Source: Candidatus Defluviicoccus seviourii
GTDB taxonomy: Bacteria > Pseudomonadota > Alphaproteobacteria > Rhodospirillales > Defluviicoccaceae
Assembly: GCA_900609035.2 (NCBI GenBank)
Contig: UXAT02000006.1
Span: 42,651 to 106,650 of the forward strand
DNA length: 64,000 nt
Reading direction: 5' to 3'
Made by a program: the position numbers and the translations under genes. How positions within the stretch are numbered: the first letter of the stretch is position 1; the number at the start of each line of letters is the position of its first letter. This document shows, in pieces, positions 1-8,846 of the stretch. The notes below the pieces were generated by a model. It made no database searches and was not told the origin of the DNA. It saw only the letters and a list, made by a program, of their open reading frames with translations.

Positions 1-1791
1 CGTGCCGATTTTGCCACGATCGGGACACTCCTGCCCTATCTGTGGCCGTCGGGCGAGCCCGGTATCCGCGCCCGCGTCCTCGCCGCCGTCGTTTTCCTGA
101 TCGGTGCCAAGGCGACCAACGTCGTGGTGCCTGTGTTCTTCAAGTACGCGGTCGACTCGTTAAGCAAGCCGGCCGGAGTCGCTGTCGTGCCGGTGGCGTT
201 GATCGTCGCCTACGGCCTTGCCCGCGTTCTCACGCAAACCTTTGGCGAGCTGCGCGATGCCGCCTTCGCCAAGGTCGCGCAGCGGGCGGTACGGGAAGCG
301 GGGACCAAGACTTTCACCCACCTGCACGGCTTGAGTCTGCGTTTTCATCTCGACCGCCGCACCGGCGCGGTCAGCCGGGCGATTGAGCGCGGCTCACGCG
401 GCATCGAGTTCCTTCTCAATTTCATGCTGTTCAACATCCTGCCGACGCTGGTCGAGATTCTCCTCGTTGCCGGCATCCTGTGGTGGCTGTTCGGTATCGG
501 CTTCGCGCTCGTCATTTTCGCCTGCATCGGCGCTTACATCTTGTTCACCGTCGCCGTCACCGAATGGCGGACCAAGTTTCGCCGGCGCATGAACGAGACC
601 GACGCCGAAGCGCACACCAAGGCCATCGACTCGCTGCTGAACTACGAGACCGTCAAATATTTCGGCAACGAGCTGCACGAGGAGCGCCGCTTTTCCGCCG
701 CGCTTGCCAGCTACGAGGCGGCCGCCGTGCGCAGCAAGGTGAGCTTGAGCATGCTGAACATCGGCCAGGGCGGCATCGTCGCCACCGGCCTGATCATCCT
801 CATGCTGATGGCAGGCCAAGGCGTACAGCAGGGTACGATGACGATCGGCGATTTCGTCATGGTCAATACGTACCTGATCCAGCTCTCCATGCCGCTCAAC
901 TTCCTGGGCTTCGTCTACCGCGAGATCCGCCAGGCGTTGACTGACATGGAGCACATGTTTCAGCTGATGCGTGAGCCGGCAGAAATCGCCGATGCGCCGG
1001 GGGCGCCGGCAATCGCGCTGAACGGCGGCGCCGTCGTCTTCGATCGGGTGTCGTTCGCCTACGACGCGCGCCGGCCTGTGCTGACCTCGGTCAGTTTCGC
1101 GGCCGCGGCCGGCCACACGGTTGCGGTGGTGGGCGCAAGCGGCGCCGGCAAGTCGACCATCGCCCGGCTGCTCTATCGCTTCTACGACGTGAGCGGCGGC
1201 CGGATCCTGATCGACGGACAGGACATCCGCGCCATCACGCAAGCCTCGCTGCACCAGGTCATCGGCGTCGTGCCGCAAGACACCGTGCTTTTCAACGACA
1301 CCATCCACTACAACATCGCCTACGGCCGGCCGGGCGCGGCCGAGGCCGAGATCGTCGAGGCGGCGCGGCTGGCACGGATCGACGATTTCATCGCCTCGCT
1401 GCCCAACGGCTACCAGACCCAGGTCGGCGAACGCGGGCTCAAACTCTCGGGTGGCGAGAAGCAACGGGTCGCGATCGCGCGGACCATCCTCAAGAACCCG
1501 CGCATCCTCATCTTCGACGAGGCAACCTCGGCACTCGACACCCACACCGAGAAGGAGATCCAGGCCAGCCTGCGCATGGTGTCCAGCGGCCGGACGACGA
1601 TTGTGATCGCCCACCGTCTCTCGACGGTCGTCGATGCCGACGAAATCCTGGTGCTCGACCGGGGCGAAGTGGTGGAGCGCGGTCGCCACCTCGATCTCCT
1701 CGCCCGCGGCGGTCGCTATGCAACGATGTGGGCGCGCCAGCAGGAACTCGAGGAGGCGCGCGAACTCCTCGCCCACGCCGATGCGGTCTAG
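1..1791 (+). CDS. Atm1/HMT-type ABC exporter, permease-ATPase fusion (5' end outside window)
   Basis: The frame is open from the first base, so the gene begins upstream of the window; 596 residues are visible. The N-terminal half holds the hydrophobic segments of an ABC transporter type 1 membrane domain, including the NYETVKYFGNE stretch typical of the Atm1/HMT1 branch. The C-terminal half is a complete nucleotide-binding domain: Walker A GASGAGKST near visible residue 378, signature LSGGEKQR near 482, Walker B ILIFDEATSALD near 502 and the H-loop IVIAHR. Family members export glutathione-linked sulfur or metal compounds across the inner membrane and are tied to Fe-S and heavy-metal homeostasis. 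The Fe-S operon only 7 kb away fits that role, but the substrate here is inferred. Confidence 0.93.
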   Translation, partial: RADFATIGTLLPYLWPSGEPGIRARVLAAVVFLIGAKATNVVVPVFFKYAVDSLSKPAGVAVVPVALIVAYGLARVLTQTFGELRDAAFAKVAQRAVREAGTKTFTHLHGLSLRFHLDRRTGAVSRAIERGSRGIEFLLNFMLFNILPTLVEILLVAGILWWLFGIGFALVIFACIGAYILFTVAVTEWRTKFRRRMNETDAEAHTKAIDSLLNYETVKYFGNELHEERRFSAALASYEAAAVRSKVSLSMLNIGQGGIVATGLIILMLMAGQGVQQGTMTIGDFVMVNTYLIQLSMPLNFLGFVYREIRQALTDMEHMFQLMREPAEIADAPGAPAIALNGGAVVFDRVSFAYDARRPVLTSVSFAAAAGHTVAVVGASGAGKSTIARLLYRFYDVSGGRILIDGQDIRAITQASLHQVIGVVPQDTVLFNDTIHYNIAYGRPGAAEAEIVEAARLARIDDFIASLPNGYQTQVGERGLKLSGGEKQRVAIARTILKNPRILIFDEATSALDTHTEKEIQASLRMVSSGRTTIVIAHRLSTVVDADEILVLDRGEVVERGRHLDLLARGGRYATMWARQQELEEARELLAHADAV

Positions 1792-1950
1792 GTTTTGCAA
1801 TGGCGCCCGTCGTGATGCTGTTCACAGCCCAAACGACGGCGGTGGTGTAAAAGCCGGTTCGGGAATCGCGAGCAGGCTTGAGGCTGGCTCCGGCAGCGGC
1901 CGGTCGTTTCCGAGACAGTGTTAACTGACCGACGGACGCAACGCAGCACG

Positions 1951-3201
1951 ATGGACAAGCTCAATATCCTACTCTGGTCCTCGAAGGGGGCGTCAACCGC
2001 GTTCTACGGTGGTGGGCCGATTGCCGCCTTCCGCCTGTACCAGAATCGCGATCCGGCGACGACACGGCTCGCCCTGGCGCACGGTCGGGCGGAGCAGCCG
2101 CCGCACCCGGAAGTGTTCGATGAGCAGCATTTCGTCACCGGCCTGTGGCGGCCGGCCGATTTCGCGCGCAACGGCAGCGGCGCCGGTGGCGCGCCGCACG
2201 CGGCGTTGCTCAACGATCTGCGGCTTGTGGCGGCGAAGGCGAACTTCATTGCCCGCGCCCGTGGTTGGCTGCAACAAAACGCCAACCGCTACGATGTCTT
2301 CCACGGCATCGGCATTCACGCCGACGCGCTGACACCGGCCGTATGCGCGCATGCGGCGGGCATGCCGACGGTGATGACAACGCTGATCGAAGGCGAACTC
2401 AACCGCCCGAGCCGATTCGCCAGCCTGTGCGGCTTATACCGCAGGCGGATGGCCGAGCTGCGCGCAGTCAGCGCTGTGGTCGCGATCAGCAGCAACATCC
2501 ATCGCCGCCTTCTTGAGGCCGGCGTGCATGAGGACAGGATCGTCGACCTGCCACTCGCCGGTGTCGATACCGAACTGTTTCAGCCGATCGCGAACCTGGA
2601 AGCGAGAGCGGCGCTGCGGGCCGAGCTTGGTGTCGCAGATCGGCCAACCTGCCTCTTTGCCGGCACGATCCAAGGCCGCAAGCGGCCGCATCTCCTGGTT
2701 CCGGCGTTGGCGGAAATGCGCGCACGCGGGCTTGATCTGCAGCTGTTGCTCGCGGGACCGGAGCACGACAAGGGCTATGCCCAGCGGATGCGCACCGAAG
2801 CAGAGCGGCTGGGCGTCGCCGAGCACATCGTCTGGTACGGCTTTACCCGCCGGATGAGTGAACTGATGCGCGCGGCCGATCTGCTGGCGCTGCCGTCGGA
2901 GGATGAGGGCATGCCGGGGGTGGTCATGGAGGCGATGGCGTCCGGCATCCCCTGCATCTACACAGACATCTCCGGCGCGCGCGATGCCATCGATGATGGC
3001 GTCAACGGCGCGATCATTCCCGCCGACGGCAGCGGCCTTGCCGATGCGCTCGCCGGCTATCTCGGGGAACCGGCGCGGATGGCGGCGCACGGGCGCGCAG
3101 CGCGCGAGAAGGCGGAGCGACAGTTCAGCAACCGCGTTGTTCTTGAACGCTATCTTAGAATCTTTGATAACGTGCGCCGGCTGCGGCCACCCGGCGCTTG
3201 A
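1951..3201 (+). CDS. Family 4 glycosyltransferase (GT-B fold)
   Basis: A protein of 416 residues starting MDKLNILLW. The N-terminal half is the variable acceptor domain. The C-terminal half is a Glycos_transf_1 domain: the strand CLFAGTIQGRKRPHLLV opens it, and the donor-binding stretch LPSEDEGMPGVVMEAMASG carries the EX7E-type acidic motif. The ATG at 1951 is preferred over a GTG 33 bases upstream because the first Rossmann strand begins right after it. Such enzymes transfer a sugar from a nucleotide-sugar to a lipid or polysaccharide. The acceptor cannot be told from sequence and no other glycan genes lie nearby. Confidence 0.88.
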   Translation: MDKLNILLWSSKGASTAFYGGGPIAAFRLYQNRDPATTRLALAHGRAEQPPHPEVFDEQHFVTGLWRPADFARNGSGAGGAPHAALLNDLRLVAAKANFIARARGWLQQNANRYDVFHGIGIHADALTPAVCAHAAGMPTVMTTLIEGELNRPSRFASLCGLYRRRMAELRAVSAVVAISSNIHRRLLEAGVHEDRIVDLPLAGVDTELFQPIANLEARAALRAELGVADRPTCLFAGTIQGRKRPHLLVPALAEMRARGLDLQLLLAGPEHDKGYAQRMRTEAERLGVAEHIVWYGFTRRMSELMRAADLLALPSEDEGMPGVVMEAMASGIPCIYTDISGARDAIDDGVNGAIIPADGSGLADALAGYLGEPARMAAHGRAAREKAERQFSNRVVLERYLRIFDNVRRLRPPGA

Positions 3202-3372
3202 GCGGGAAGAGTGCCCGGTATCAGGACTGCGGCAGCGGGTGACGGTATTTGCCTCTTCTCCTCCAACGATTGCTGGCCTACAAGCAGGAGCTGGCGGGAG
3301 GCTCGGGGAGACGGAAACAAAGGCTTGGCGACGCGGATTAGGTCTTTGTCCACCCATTCGGGGCGGTTAATT

Positions 3373-5175
3373 TTGCTCAGTTTTCGGATCACCTCCATCG
3401 TGCAGGTGTGGGTGGTGTTCCTTGTCCTCATGCTTGCATGGCCGGCGGCCGCCACCCCGACAGCATCCGATCTGCGGCAGCGGATCGAGCAGCTCAAGGA
3501 GAACGGCAAGCTCAATGTCGCCGGGGTATCGATCGGCGCTATCGACCTCCTGCCGCAGCTTTATGAGCGCAGCGAGTTCAATCGCTTGTGGACCCGCGAG
3601 AGCGACATCGAGGCGCTCCTGGCGGCGATCCGGACGAGCGACCAGGACGGTCTCGACCCGGACGACTTTCACCTCCAGCCGCTGAACCGGCTGCGGCGCG
3701 AGCTGAACGCAACCGAGAAGCCCCAAAAACCGGGCGCGGCTGCCGATTTCGATCTCTTGTTGACCGACGCCCTGCTCCGACTCGGCTATCAGCTGTTTTA
3801 CGGCAAGGTCGATCCCGAATCGCTCGATGCCGGCTGGAATTTCGAGCGCCCGCTGTTGAATGAGGAGGCGGTCCCGGCCATCGAATCGGCCCTGCGATCC
3901 GGCACGATCGCCGAACTTCTGCGCAGCCTGGAGCCGCAAGATCCGACCTACGCGGCGCTCAAGCGGGCGCTCAAGCGCTACCGCGAGATCAAGGCGCGGG
4001 GCGGCTGGGGAACGGTCCCAGCGGGACCGAAGCTCGAAGCACCGATGGAAGATGCCCGCGTCGAGGCGCTGCGGCGGCGGCTTCAGGTCACGGGTGAATT
4101 GCCCACGACCGCCGGTGGCGCGCGGAACCTGTTCGATGGGTCCGTCGTCCAGGCAGTCAAGCGCTTTCAGACGCGCCACGGACTGGACGCCGACGGTGTC
4201 GTCGGGTTGGCGACCCTTGCCGCCCTGAATGTCCCGGTCGACGCCCGCATCGATCAGATCCGTGTCAACCTGGAGCGAACGCGCTGGCTCGGGCGCACGG
4301 CCGAGCGCGACTACCTGGCCGTCAACATTGCCGGCTTCGATGCCGTTCTCGTCCGCAACGGCGAGCGGATATGGGCCGCGCGGGCAATCGTCGGCCGGCC
4401 GTACCGGATGACTCCCCTGTTCCGCTCCGACATGACCTACATCGTCTTCAATCCGACCTGGACGGTGCCGCCGACGATCCTCAAGAAGGACCTGCTGCCC
4501 AAGGTCAAGAGTGACCCCTCGTTCCTTACGCGCAATTCATTCAAGGTGGTCGATCGGGGCGGGCAAACGGTGGACGCGTCGGCAATCGACTGGTCGACGG
4601 CGCGTGCCGGCACACTGCCCTACCAAATCGTGCAGCAGCCGGGCAATAAGAACGCACTCGGCCGCGTCAAGTTCATGTTTCCCAACAAGTATCAGGTCTA
4701 CCTGCACGACACGCCCGACCGCACCCTGTTCCAGCGGGCGGCGCGGACCTACAGCTCCGGCTGCATACGCGTCGACCAGCCGGTCGAACTGGCCCGGCTG
4801 TTGTTGAACGGCGCACCGGAGTGGTCGCCGGCGCGGATCGACAAGGTGCTGGCAGGCAAGAAGACCGTCACCGCGCGCTTGCCCGCCTCAGTGCCGGTGT
4901 TCCTCCTCTACTGGACGGTCGAAGTGCCGGCCGACGGCAGCGTCCACTTCCGCAACGACATCTACGAGCGCGACCCTCCCATTCTCGCTGAGCTGCGCAA
5001 GGAGTTCCGGCCCACCGTGCGGCGGCCGAAACCGGCGGATCCGGAAACAGTGCCCGAAGCAGGTGGGGAGCAGGCGCCGACGGTCGCGCCGGAGGAGGTG
5101 ATGCAGCGGGTGCCGCTCAAGGCCGCGGGCCCGACTGTGGCCGGAGCGCCACCGCCAGTGACGGCGACGCCCTAG
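3373..5175 (+). CDS. L,D-transpeptidase, YcbB/LdtD type, with peptidoglycan-binding domain
   Basis: A periplasmic cell-wall cross-linking enzyme that makes 3-3 peptide bridges between meso-diaminopimelate residues. A hydrophobic signal segment (VWVVFLVLMLAWPAAA) lies at the N-terminus. It is followed by a scaffold region, a PG_binding_1 domain (LFDGSVVQAVKRFQTRHGLD) and a YkuD catalytic domain with the NPTWTVPPTIL stretch and the signature HDTP...SSGCIRV, whose Cys is the nucleophile. The C-terminus is a Pro/Ala-rich tail. The start is uncertain: TTG at 3373 or GTG at 3400 places the signal peptide at the front, while the frame stays open back to a GTG at 3211. The stop codon abuts the 115 bp repeat element. 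Confidence 0.9.
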   Translation: MLSFRITSIVQVWVVFLVLMLAWPAAATPTASDLRQRIEQLKENGKLNVAGVSIGAIDLLPQLYERSEFNRLWTRESDIEALLAAIRTSDQDGLDPDDFHLQPLNRLRRELNATEKPQKPGAAADFDLLLTDALLRLGYQLFYGKVDPESLDAGWNFERPLLNEEAVPAIESALRSGTIAELLRSLEPQDPTYAALKRALKRYREIKARGGWGTVPAGPKLEAPMEDARVEALRRRLQVTGELPTTAGGARNLFDGSVVQAVKRFQTRHGLDADGVVGLATLAALNVPVDARIDQIRVNLERTRWLGRTAERDYLAVNIAGFDAVLVRNGERIWAARAIVGRPYRMTPLFRSDMTYIVFNPTWTVPPTILKKDLLPKVKSDPSFLTRNSFKVVDRGGQTVDASAIDWSTARAGTLPYQIVQQPGNKNALGRVKFMFPNKYQVYLHDTPDRTLFQRAARTYSSGCIRVDQPVELARLLLNGAPEWSPARIDKVLAGKKTVTARLPASVPVFLLYWTVEVPADGSVHFRNDIYERDPPILAELRKEFRPTVRRPKPADPETVPEAGGEQAPTVAPEEVMQRVPLKAAGPTVAGAPPPVTATP

Positions 5176-5289
5176 CGCACTGGCACAAACAGAGCGTACA
5201 TCCTGTTTGTGCCGAAAGTGCACGCGATTCAATTTGTTGTGCAGCGACAACCTTGCTCGGGCGTGAATCGCCCGATTGGGTCGCTACAC
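5175..5289 (+). repeat. Two-hairpin dispersed repeat, copy 1
   Basis: About 115 bases matching 53339-53453 on the opposite strand with roughly six mismatches by eye. The first half forms a stem of GGCACAAACAG with CTGTTTGTGCC. The second half forms a long outer stem (GTGCAGCGAC with GTCGCTACAC, one mismatch here) around an inner CGGGCG/CGCCCG stem. It starts at the last base of the L,D-transpeptidase stop codon and lies between two convergent genes, so it could act as a bidirectional terminator. The trinucleotide TAG occurs on both sides, which might be a target duplication but is too short to prove one. Confidence 0.85.
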
Positions 5290-5294
5290 TAGAG

Positions 5295-6941
5295 CTATTC
5301 CCACTCCGCGTCGGCGAACAAGCCCTCGCGGCACTGCCGGCGCCAGCGGTAGATGGTCTCGTCCAGGAAGTCGCGATCGATCAGGTCACGCTTCCACGCT
5401 TTGGAGAACACGGCCGTGCTGCTGCGCGGACGGCTGTTGGCCGAAAGCTCCTCGAAGCCCAGCCGCATCGGTACGCTTACGCCTTCACCGACGGCGATCG
5501 CCTCACCATTGAAGAGGGCGGGCAGTGCCGTCAATAGTCCGGTAGCGCCGTCGGGCAGGACCCGGCGGACGAACTCCTGATCGTGCTCGTTGGACATTCT
5601 GAGCGCGAAGATGGTGTTGCACTGGGAGAGAATGGTTGTCGACAGCTCCGATGGCCGCTGGCTGACGAGGCAGAGCGAGACGCCGTATTTGCGGCCTTCC
5701 TTGGCGATACGCGCAATGGCACTGCGGGTGAGCGCGAAGTTTGTTTCTCCGTCCTGCGAAACATAGCGGTGGGCTTCCTCGCAAACGAGCAGCACCGGCA
5801 CCGCCTGCGCTTCCGCGCTCCAGATGGCAAAGTCGAACACCATCCGGCACAAGAGCGAGACAACGACATCGACAATCTCCGACGGCACGCCGGAGAGGTC
5901 GAAAACTGTGACCGGCTTGCCCTCGACCGGAACGCGCAGAATCCGGCTCAAGACATCGGTCATGGTGTCGCGCACGACGAGGCCGGAGAACATGAACTCG
6001 AAGCGACGATCGGAACGCAGCGTCTCGATGCGCGATAACAAGCGCAGGTAAGGCAGCGTGCCCTCGGCCTTGTTCAGCCGCCCCATCTGATTGTTGATGA
6101 TGCGCTCGACATCGCCGACACGGAACGGGATCGGCGTGTCGACCGTAGCGTGGGCCGCCTCCTCCTCATCGCCAAGGAAGTCCCGCCTCGCCTGCAGCAC
6201 CGCCTGCTTGAGAATGGTCATTTCGGTCTGGCGATCGGCGCCTTGGGTCGAGACCAGCGCGCCTACCAGCTCGTCGAAGTTCATGAGCCAGTACGGCAGG
6301 TGCAGATTGGTCGGGTTGATGACCTCCGCCGCAGCGCCGAAGGCAGGCGCATATTCGTTGTGCGGATCGAGGATGACGACGTGACCGGCGGTGTGATGGG
6401 TCAGGATCGAGCGCAGGATGGTCGCTACCGCGCACGACTTGCCACAGCCGGTGGTGCCGAGGACGGCAAAATGCTTGCCGAGCAACCCATCGACGAGGAC
6501 GTAGGCCGGCAGACCGCCGCTGCCAGTCACACTGCCGACGCGCACACAAGCACCTCCGGGGCGCGCATAGACGATGGCCAGATCCTCCGGGGTCACGGCG
6601 AAGATCTCCGCGCCCAGGCGCGGGTAAACGGAAACGCCGCGGCAGAACACCATCCTGCCGTCGGAATGCTCGACCGTTTCGCCCAACAGGTCGATCGCCA
6701 TCATCCGCGGCGCCGCCTCAAACGAGGCTTCGCTGTCGGCGGTCCACTGACGCGAAATGACCCCGAAGACGAGTGAAGCCCGAGTGACGATCTTGACCAG
6801 TTGACCGAACTCGGCCATCGGCCCTCGGCCACCGTTGCGGCCCTTGGTGGTCGCGGCGACGACTTCGGGGTCGAGACGGCCGGTCACCTTGGCACCGGCA
6901 ACGGAAGCGACACGGCCGAGGCAGGCTGGGCCACTGTCCAT
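5295..6941 (-). CDS. HerA-like hexameric ATPase/translocase (DUF87)
   Basis: A protein of 548 residues. An N-terminal beta-barrel-like region (about 1-130, with the HAS-barrel style GRVASVAG opening) precedes a P-loop ATPase domain with Walker A GTTGCGKS at 162-169. The following VVILDPHNEYAP stretch is typical of HerA/DUF87, and Walker B is LLVCEEAHRY near residue 400. A sensor-like LVSQRPSELS stretch and an arginine-rich segment follow. HerA proteins are hexameric DNA translocases that usually work with a nuclease (NurA in archaea) or, in bacterial defence systems, with DUF4007 or SIR2 effectors. No such partner is adjacent, so the cellular job is unknown. The gene is convergent with the L,D-transpeptidase. 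Confidence 0.87.
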   Translation of the reverse strand: MDSGPACLGRVASVAGAKVTGRLDPEVVAATTKGRNGGRGPMAEFGQLVKIVTRASLVFGVISRQWTADSEASFEAAPRMMAIDLLGETVEHSDGRMVFCRGVSVYPRLGAEIFAVTPEDLAIVYARPGGACVRVGSVTGSGGLPAYVLVDGLLGKHFAVLGTTGCGKSCAVATILRSILTHHTAGHVVILDPHNEYAPAFGAAAEVINPTNLHLPYWLMNFDELVGALVSTQGADRQTEMTILKQAVLQARRDFLGDEEEAAHATVDTPIPFRVGDVERIINNQMGRLNKAEGTLPYLRLLSRIETLRSDRRFEFMFSGLVVRDTMTDVLSRILRVPVEGKPVTVFDLSGVPSEIVDVVVSLLCRMVFDFAIWSAEAQAVPVLLVCEEAHRYVSQDGETNFALTRSAIARIAKEGRKYGVSLCLVSQRPSELSTTILSQCNTIFALRMSNEHDQEFVRRVLPDGATGLLTALPALFNGEAIAVGEGVSVPMRLGFEELSANSRPRSSTAVFSKAWKRDLIDRDFLDETIYRWRRQCREGLFADAEWE

Positions 6942-7133
6942 CGGAACGACTCCTTGTGCGCGACGGGCGGAATGCGATTCGCGTCTTGCTTGATAGCGGA
7001 GGTCCGATTAACGCCGGGTTTAAAGAAGTGAACGGAAAAAAAGCCTACGAAAGGCAAAAATTCTGTTGCGCTTTGCCTATGTTCACCTTATGTCTTCGCG
7101 CCAACCAGGAACCCGCGGCGAGGAGATGCCTCC

Positions 7134-7304
7134 GTGAACCAGTCCCATCCCGATCTGCAGACGATCAGCCGGGTCGTTTTCTCGCACGCCTGGACGGACG
7201 TGAACGAATGGGCACGCTCGATTGCGGCACTTGCGGATCTCAATGATGAGGAATTGGGTGCCCTGCCCGGGCTGGCGGCGGGTCAAGCCAAGCCTGCGCA
7301 CTGA
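7134..7304 (+). CDS. Small conserved-looking protein, paralogue of the one at 27826-28008
   Basis: A 56-residue protein with a GTG start chosen because AGGAG lies about nine bases upstream. It is acidic and has no membrane segment. It aligns without gaps to the 60-residue product at 27826-28008 over about 41 positions: PDL, RV, H, EWA, LADL, DE and LPG are shared (18 identities). That alignment, plus a ribosome-binding site in both copies, is the evidence that it is a real gene. I do not recognise the family. It lies between the divergent herA-like gene and the convergent tenA. Confidence 0.6.
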   Translation: MNQSHPDLQTISRVVFSHAWTDVNEWARSIAALADLNDEELGALPGLAAGQAKPAH

Positions 7305-7334
7305 GGCACTTGCGCGGGCGTTTCTCGGGTCCAT

Positions 7335-8024
7335 CTAAAGCGCTGTTGCGGTGAGCCCCATCTGCCAGAACGCAGTTTCCAGCCGTGTTGCTTGGGTGAA
7401 GGTGGTCGCGAGCGCCGGCAGGCGCGCCTCACTACCGCGGCGAGCGAAAAGTTCGTCCATCTGCCGGCTGTGCGCAGTTGCGACCGCCTGATAGTCGGCG
7501 CCAGCGTACATCTCGATCCAGGCGCGGTAGGGATTGCCGGCCAGCACGGTCGACGGTGCCTCCAAGAGCGCGTGGCCGATCTCGGCGTATCCGAGGATGC
7601 AGGGTGCAAGGGCCACCTGCAGGTCGAGGAGGTCGCCGGCAAGGCCGCGTTCCAGCACGAAGCGGGTGTAGGCAAGCGTCGCCACGTCCTCCTCAGCCGT
7701 CGCCATCTCCGCCTCGCTCAAGCCCCAGCCGCGGCAGTAGTCAACGTGCAGGCTCATCTCCTGATCGATCATCGCGGACAGGCCGCCAGCGGCGGCACGG
7801 ATGTCGGCGATCGTCTCGGCCTTGAACGCAGCCAGGCCATAGGCGCGCGCGAAATGGATGAGGAACAGGTAATCCTGGCTCAGGTAGCAGCGGAAGCAGC
7901 GCTCATCGAGCGTGCCGGCGGCGAGCTGTTGGACGAAGGGGTGGCCGATGAAGGCGCCCCACGCTTGCCCGCTGGCGGCGCGCAGGCGCGCGAACAGGGA
8001 GCAGGCGTCGCCGGCAGCGACCAC
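7335..8024 (-). CDS. tenA: TenA/thiaminase II family aminopyrimidine aminohydrolase
   Basis: A protein of 229 residues, the usual TenA length. It has the all-helical TenA pattern: FRCYLSQDYLFL with the substrate-binding Asp51, the catalytic Cys142 in APCILGYAEIG, and a C-terminal Glu in RLETAFWQMGL. These enzymes hydrolyse aminopyrimidines such as aminomethyl-HMP to salvage the thiamine pyrimidine. The gene is last in the leftward cysE-iscR-iscS-iscA-fdx row and 17 bases from the ferredoxin gene, so it is probably co-transcribed. Thiazole synthesis uses sulfur from a cysteine desulfurase, which could explain the company; that link is inference. Confidence 0.9.
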   Translation of the reverse strand: MVAAGDACSLFARLRAASGQAWGAFIGHPFVQQLAAGTLDERCFRCYLSQDYLFLIHFARAYGLAAFKAETIADIRAAAGGLSAMIDQEMSLHVDYCRGWGLSEAEMATAEEDVATLAYTRFVLERGLAGDLLDLQVALAPCILGYAEIGHALLEAPSTVLAGNPYRAWIEMYAGADYQAVATAHSRQMDELFARRGSEARLPALATTFTQATRLETAFWQMGLTATAL

Positions 8025-8041
8025 GGACGTTCAGAGCCTCG

Positions 8042-8380
8042 TCAGTTTCCTGCCATCATGTTGCGCGCACCGGCGGGAAGCTTGACGATGAGGCCGTCCA
8101 GGTCATCCGTCATCCGGATCTGACAGCCGAGGCGCGAGGTGTGGGTCAGCCCGAACGCCAGATCGAGCATATCTTCCTCCTCCTCGGTCGGCGGATCGAG
8201 CCGGTCGTACCATTCCGCATCGACAATCACGTGGCACGTGGAGCACGCGAGCGAGCCTTCGCACGCGCCTTCCAGGTCGATGTCGTTGCGGTGCGCGATC
8301 TCCAACACCGAAAGCCCCAGCGGCGCCTCGACCATCATCCGGGTCTTCCCGTCCGGCGCGATGAACGTCATCTTCGGCAT
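8042..8380 (-). CDS. fdx: Adrenodoxin-type [2Fe-2S] ferredoxin
   Basis: A 112-residue ferredoxin with the Isc-type cysteine pattern C40-x5-C46-x2-C49 and the fourth ligand C86 (RLGCQIRM). The acidic helix after the cluster loop ([10 protein letters not shown]) is the usual docking face for reductase and IscS. It supplies electrons during Fe-S cluster assembly. It sits downstream of the iscA-like gene in the same direction, 81 bases away, so it belongs to the Fe-S operon. Confidence 0.94.
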   Translation of the reverse strand: MPKMTFIAPDGKTRMMVEAPLGLSVLEIAHRNDIDLEGACEGSLACSTCHVIVDAEWYDRLDPPTEEEEDMLDLAFGLTHTSRLGCQIRMTDDLDGLIVKLPAGARNMMAGN

Positions 8381-8461
8381 TATGCAGGCCCGCCCTTATT
8401 GTTCCGCGACTTGAATGCGTGTCCCCTGCCGCGGCAAGCCCGCCGCGGGCGCATCCGCGCT

Positions 8462-8815
8462 TCAGACGTGGAACGACTCGCCGCACCCGCAGCGGCCTTT
8501 CTCATTCGGATTGCGGAACACGAACCCCGATTCAAGCTTGCCCTCAACATAATCCATTTCGCTGCCGAAGATGAACATCGTCGCCTGCGGATCGATCAAG
8601 AAGGTGACACCGTGTGCTTCCACGACCTCGTCGAGCGGCCCCTTCGCATCCGTGAATTCCAGCGAATAGGCCATTCCCGAACAGCCGCGGGTGCGCACGC
8701 CGATCCGGAGCAGGCCGGCCCCCGGCCCCTTCTCGGCCAGGATCGCCTTGACACGCGCAGCCGCAGCCGCCGTCACGGAGATGGGCTGATGCAATCCAGT
8801 CCCGAGTTCGGGCAT
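8462..8815 (-). CDS. A-type Fe-S carrier, IscA/SufA/HesB family
   Basis: A protein of 117 residues with the three invariant cysteines of A-type carriers: C45 in RGCSGM, and C109 and C111 in the terminal CGCGESF motif. It accepts Fe-S clusters or iron and hands them to apoproteins. The ATG starting MPELGTG gives the family length; reading further upstream would only add an unrelated arginine-rich leader overlapping iscS. The gene follows the desulfurase gene by 31 bases. Whether it is the IscA, SufA or ErpA orthologue cannot be settled by eye. Confidence 0.93.
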   Translation of the reverse strand: MPELGTGLHQPISVTAAAAARVKAILAEKGPGAGLLRIGVRTRGCSGMAYSLEFTDAKGPLDEVVEAHGVTFLIDPQATMFIFGSEMDYVEGKLESGFVFRNPNEKGRCGCGESFHV

Positions 8816-8846
8816 GTTCACCTCACTGCAGACACGTCTATTGGAA

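Noticed and set aside
394..1800. Long open frame antisense to the Atm1-like exporter (468 codons)
   Set aside because: It has no domain, an Asp/Arg/His-rich composition typical of GC-rich antisense frames, and fully overlaps a gene with clear motifs. The same applies to long antisense frames over iscS, the YhaN-like gene and the GGDEF-EAL gene.
5176..5250. Small peptide encoded by the 115 bp repeat
   Set aside because: Both copies can be read as SLHN.xNRVHFRHKQDV-like peptide on one strand, but the frame has no own start in copy 2 and the hairpins explain the conservation better.
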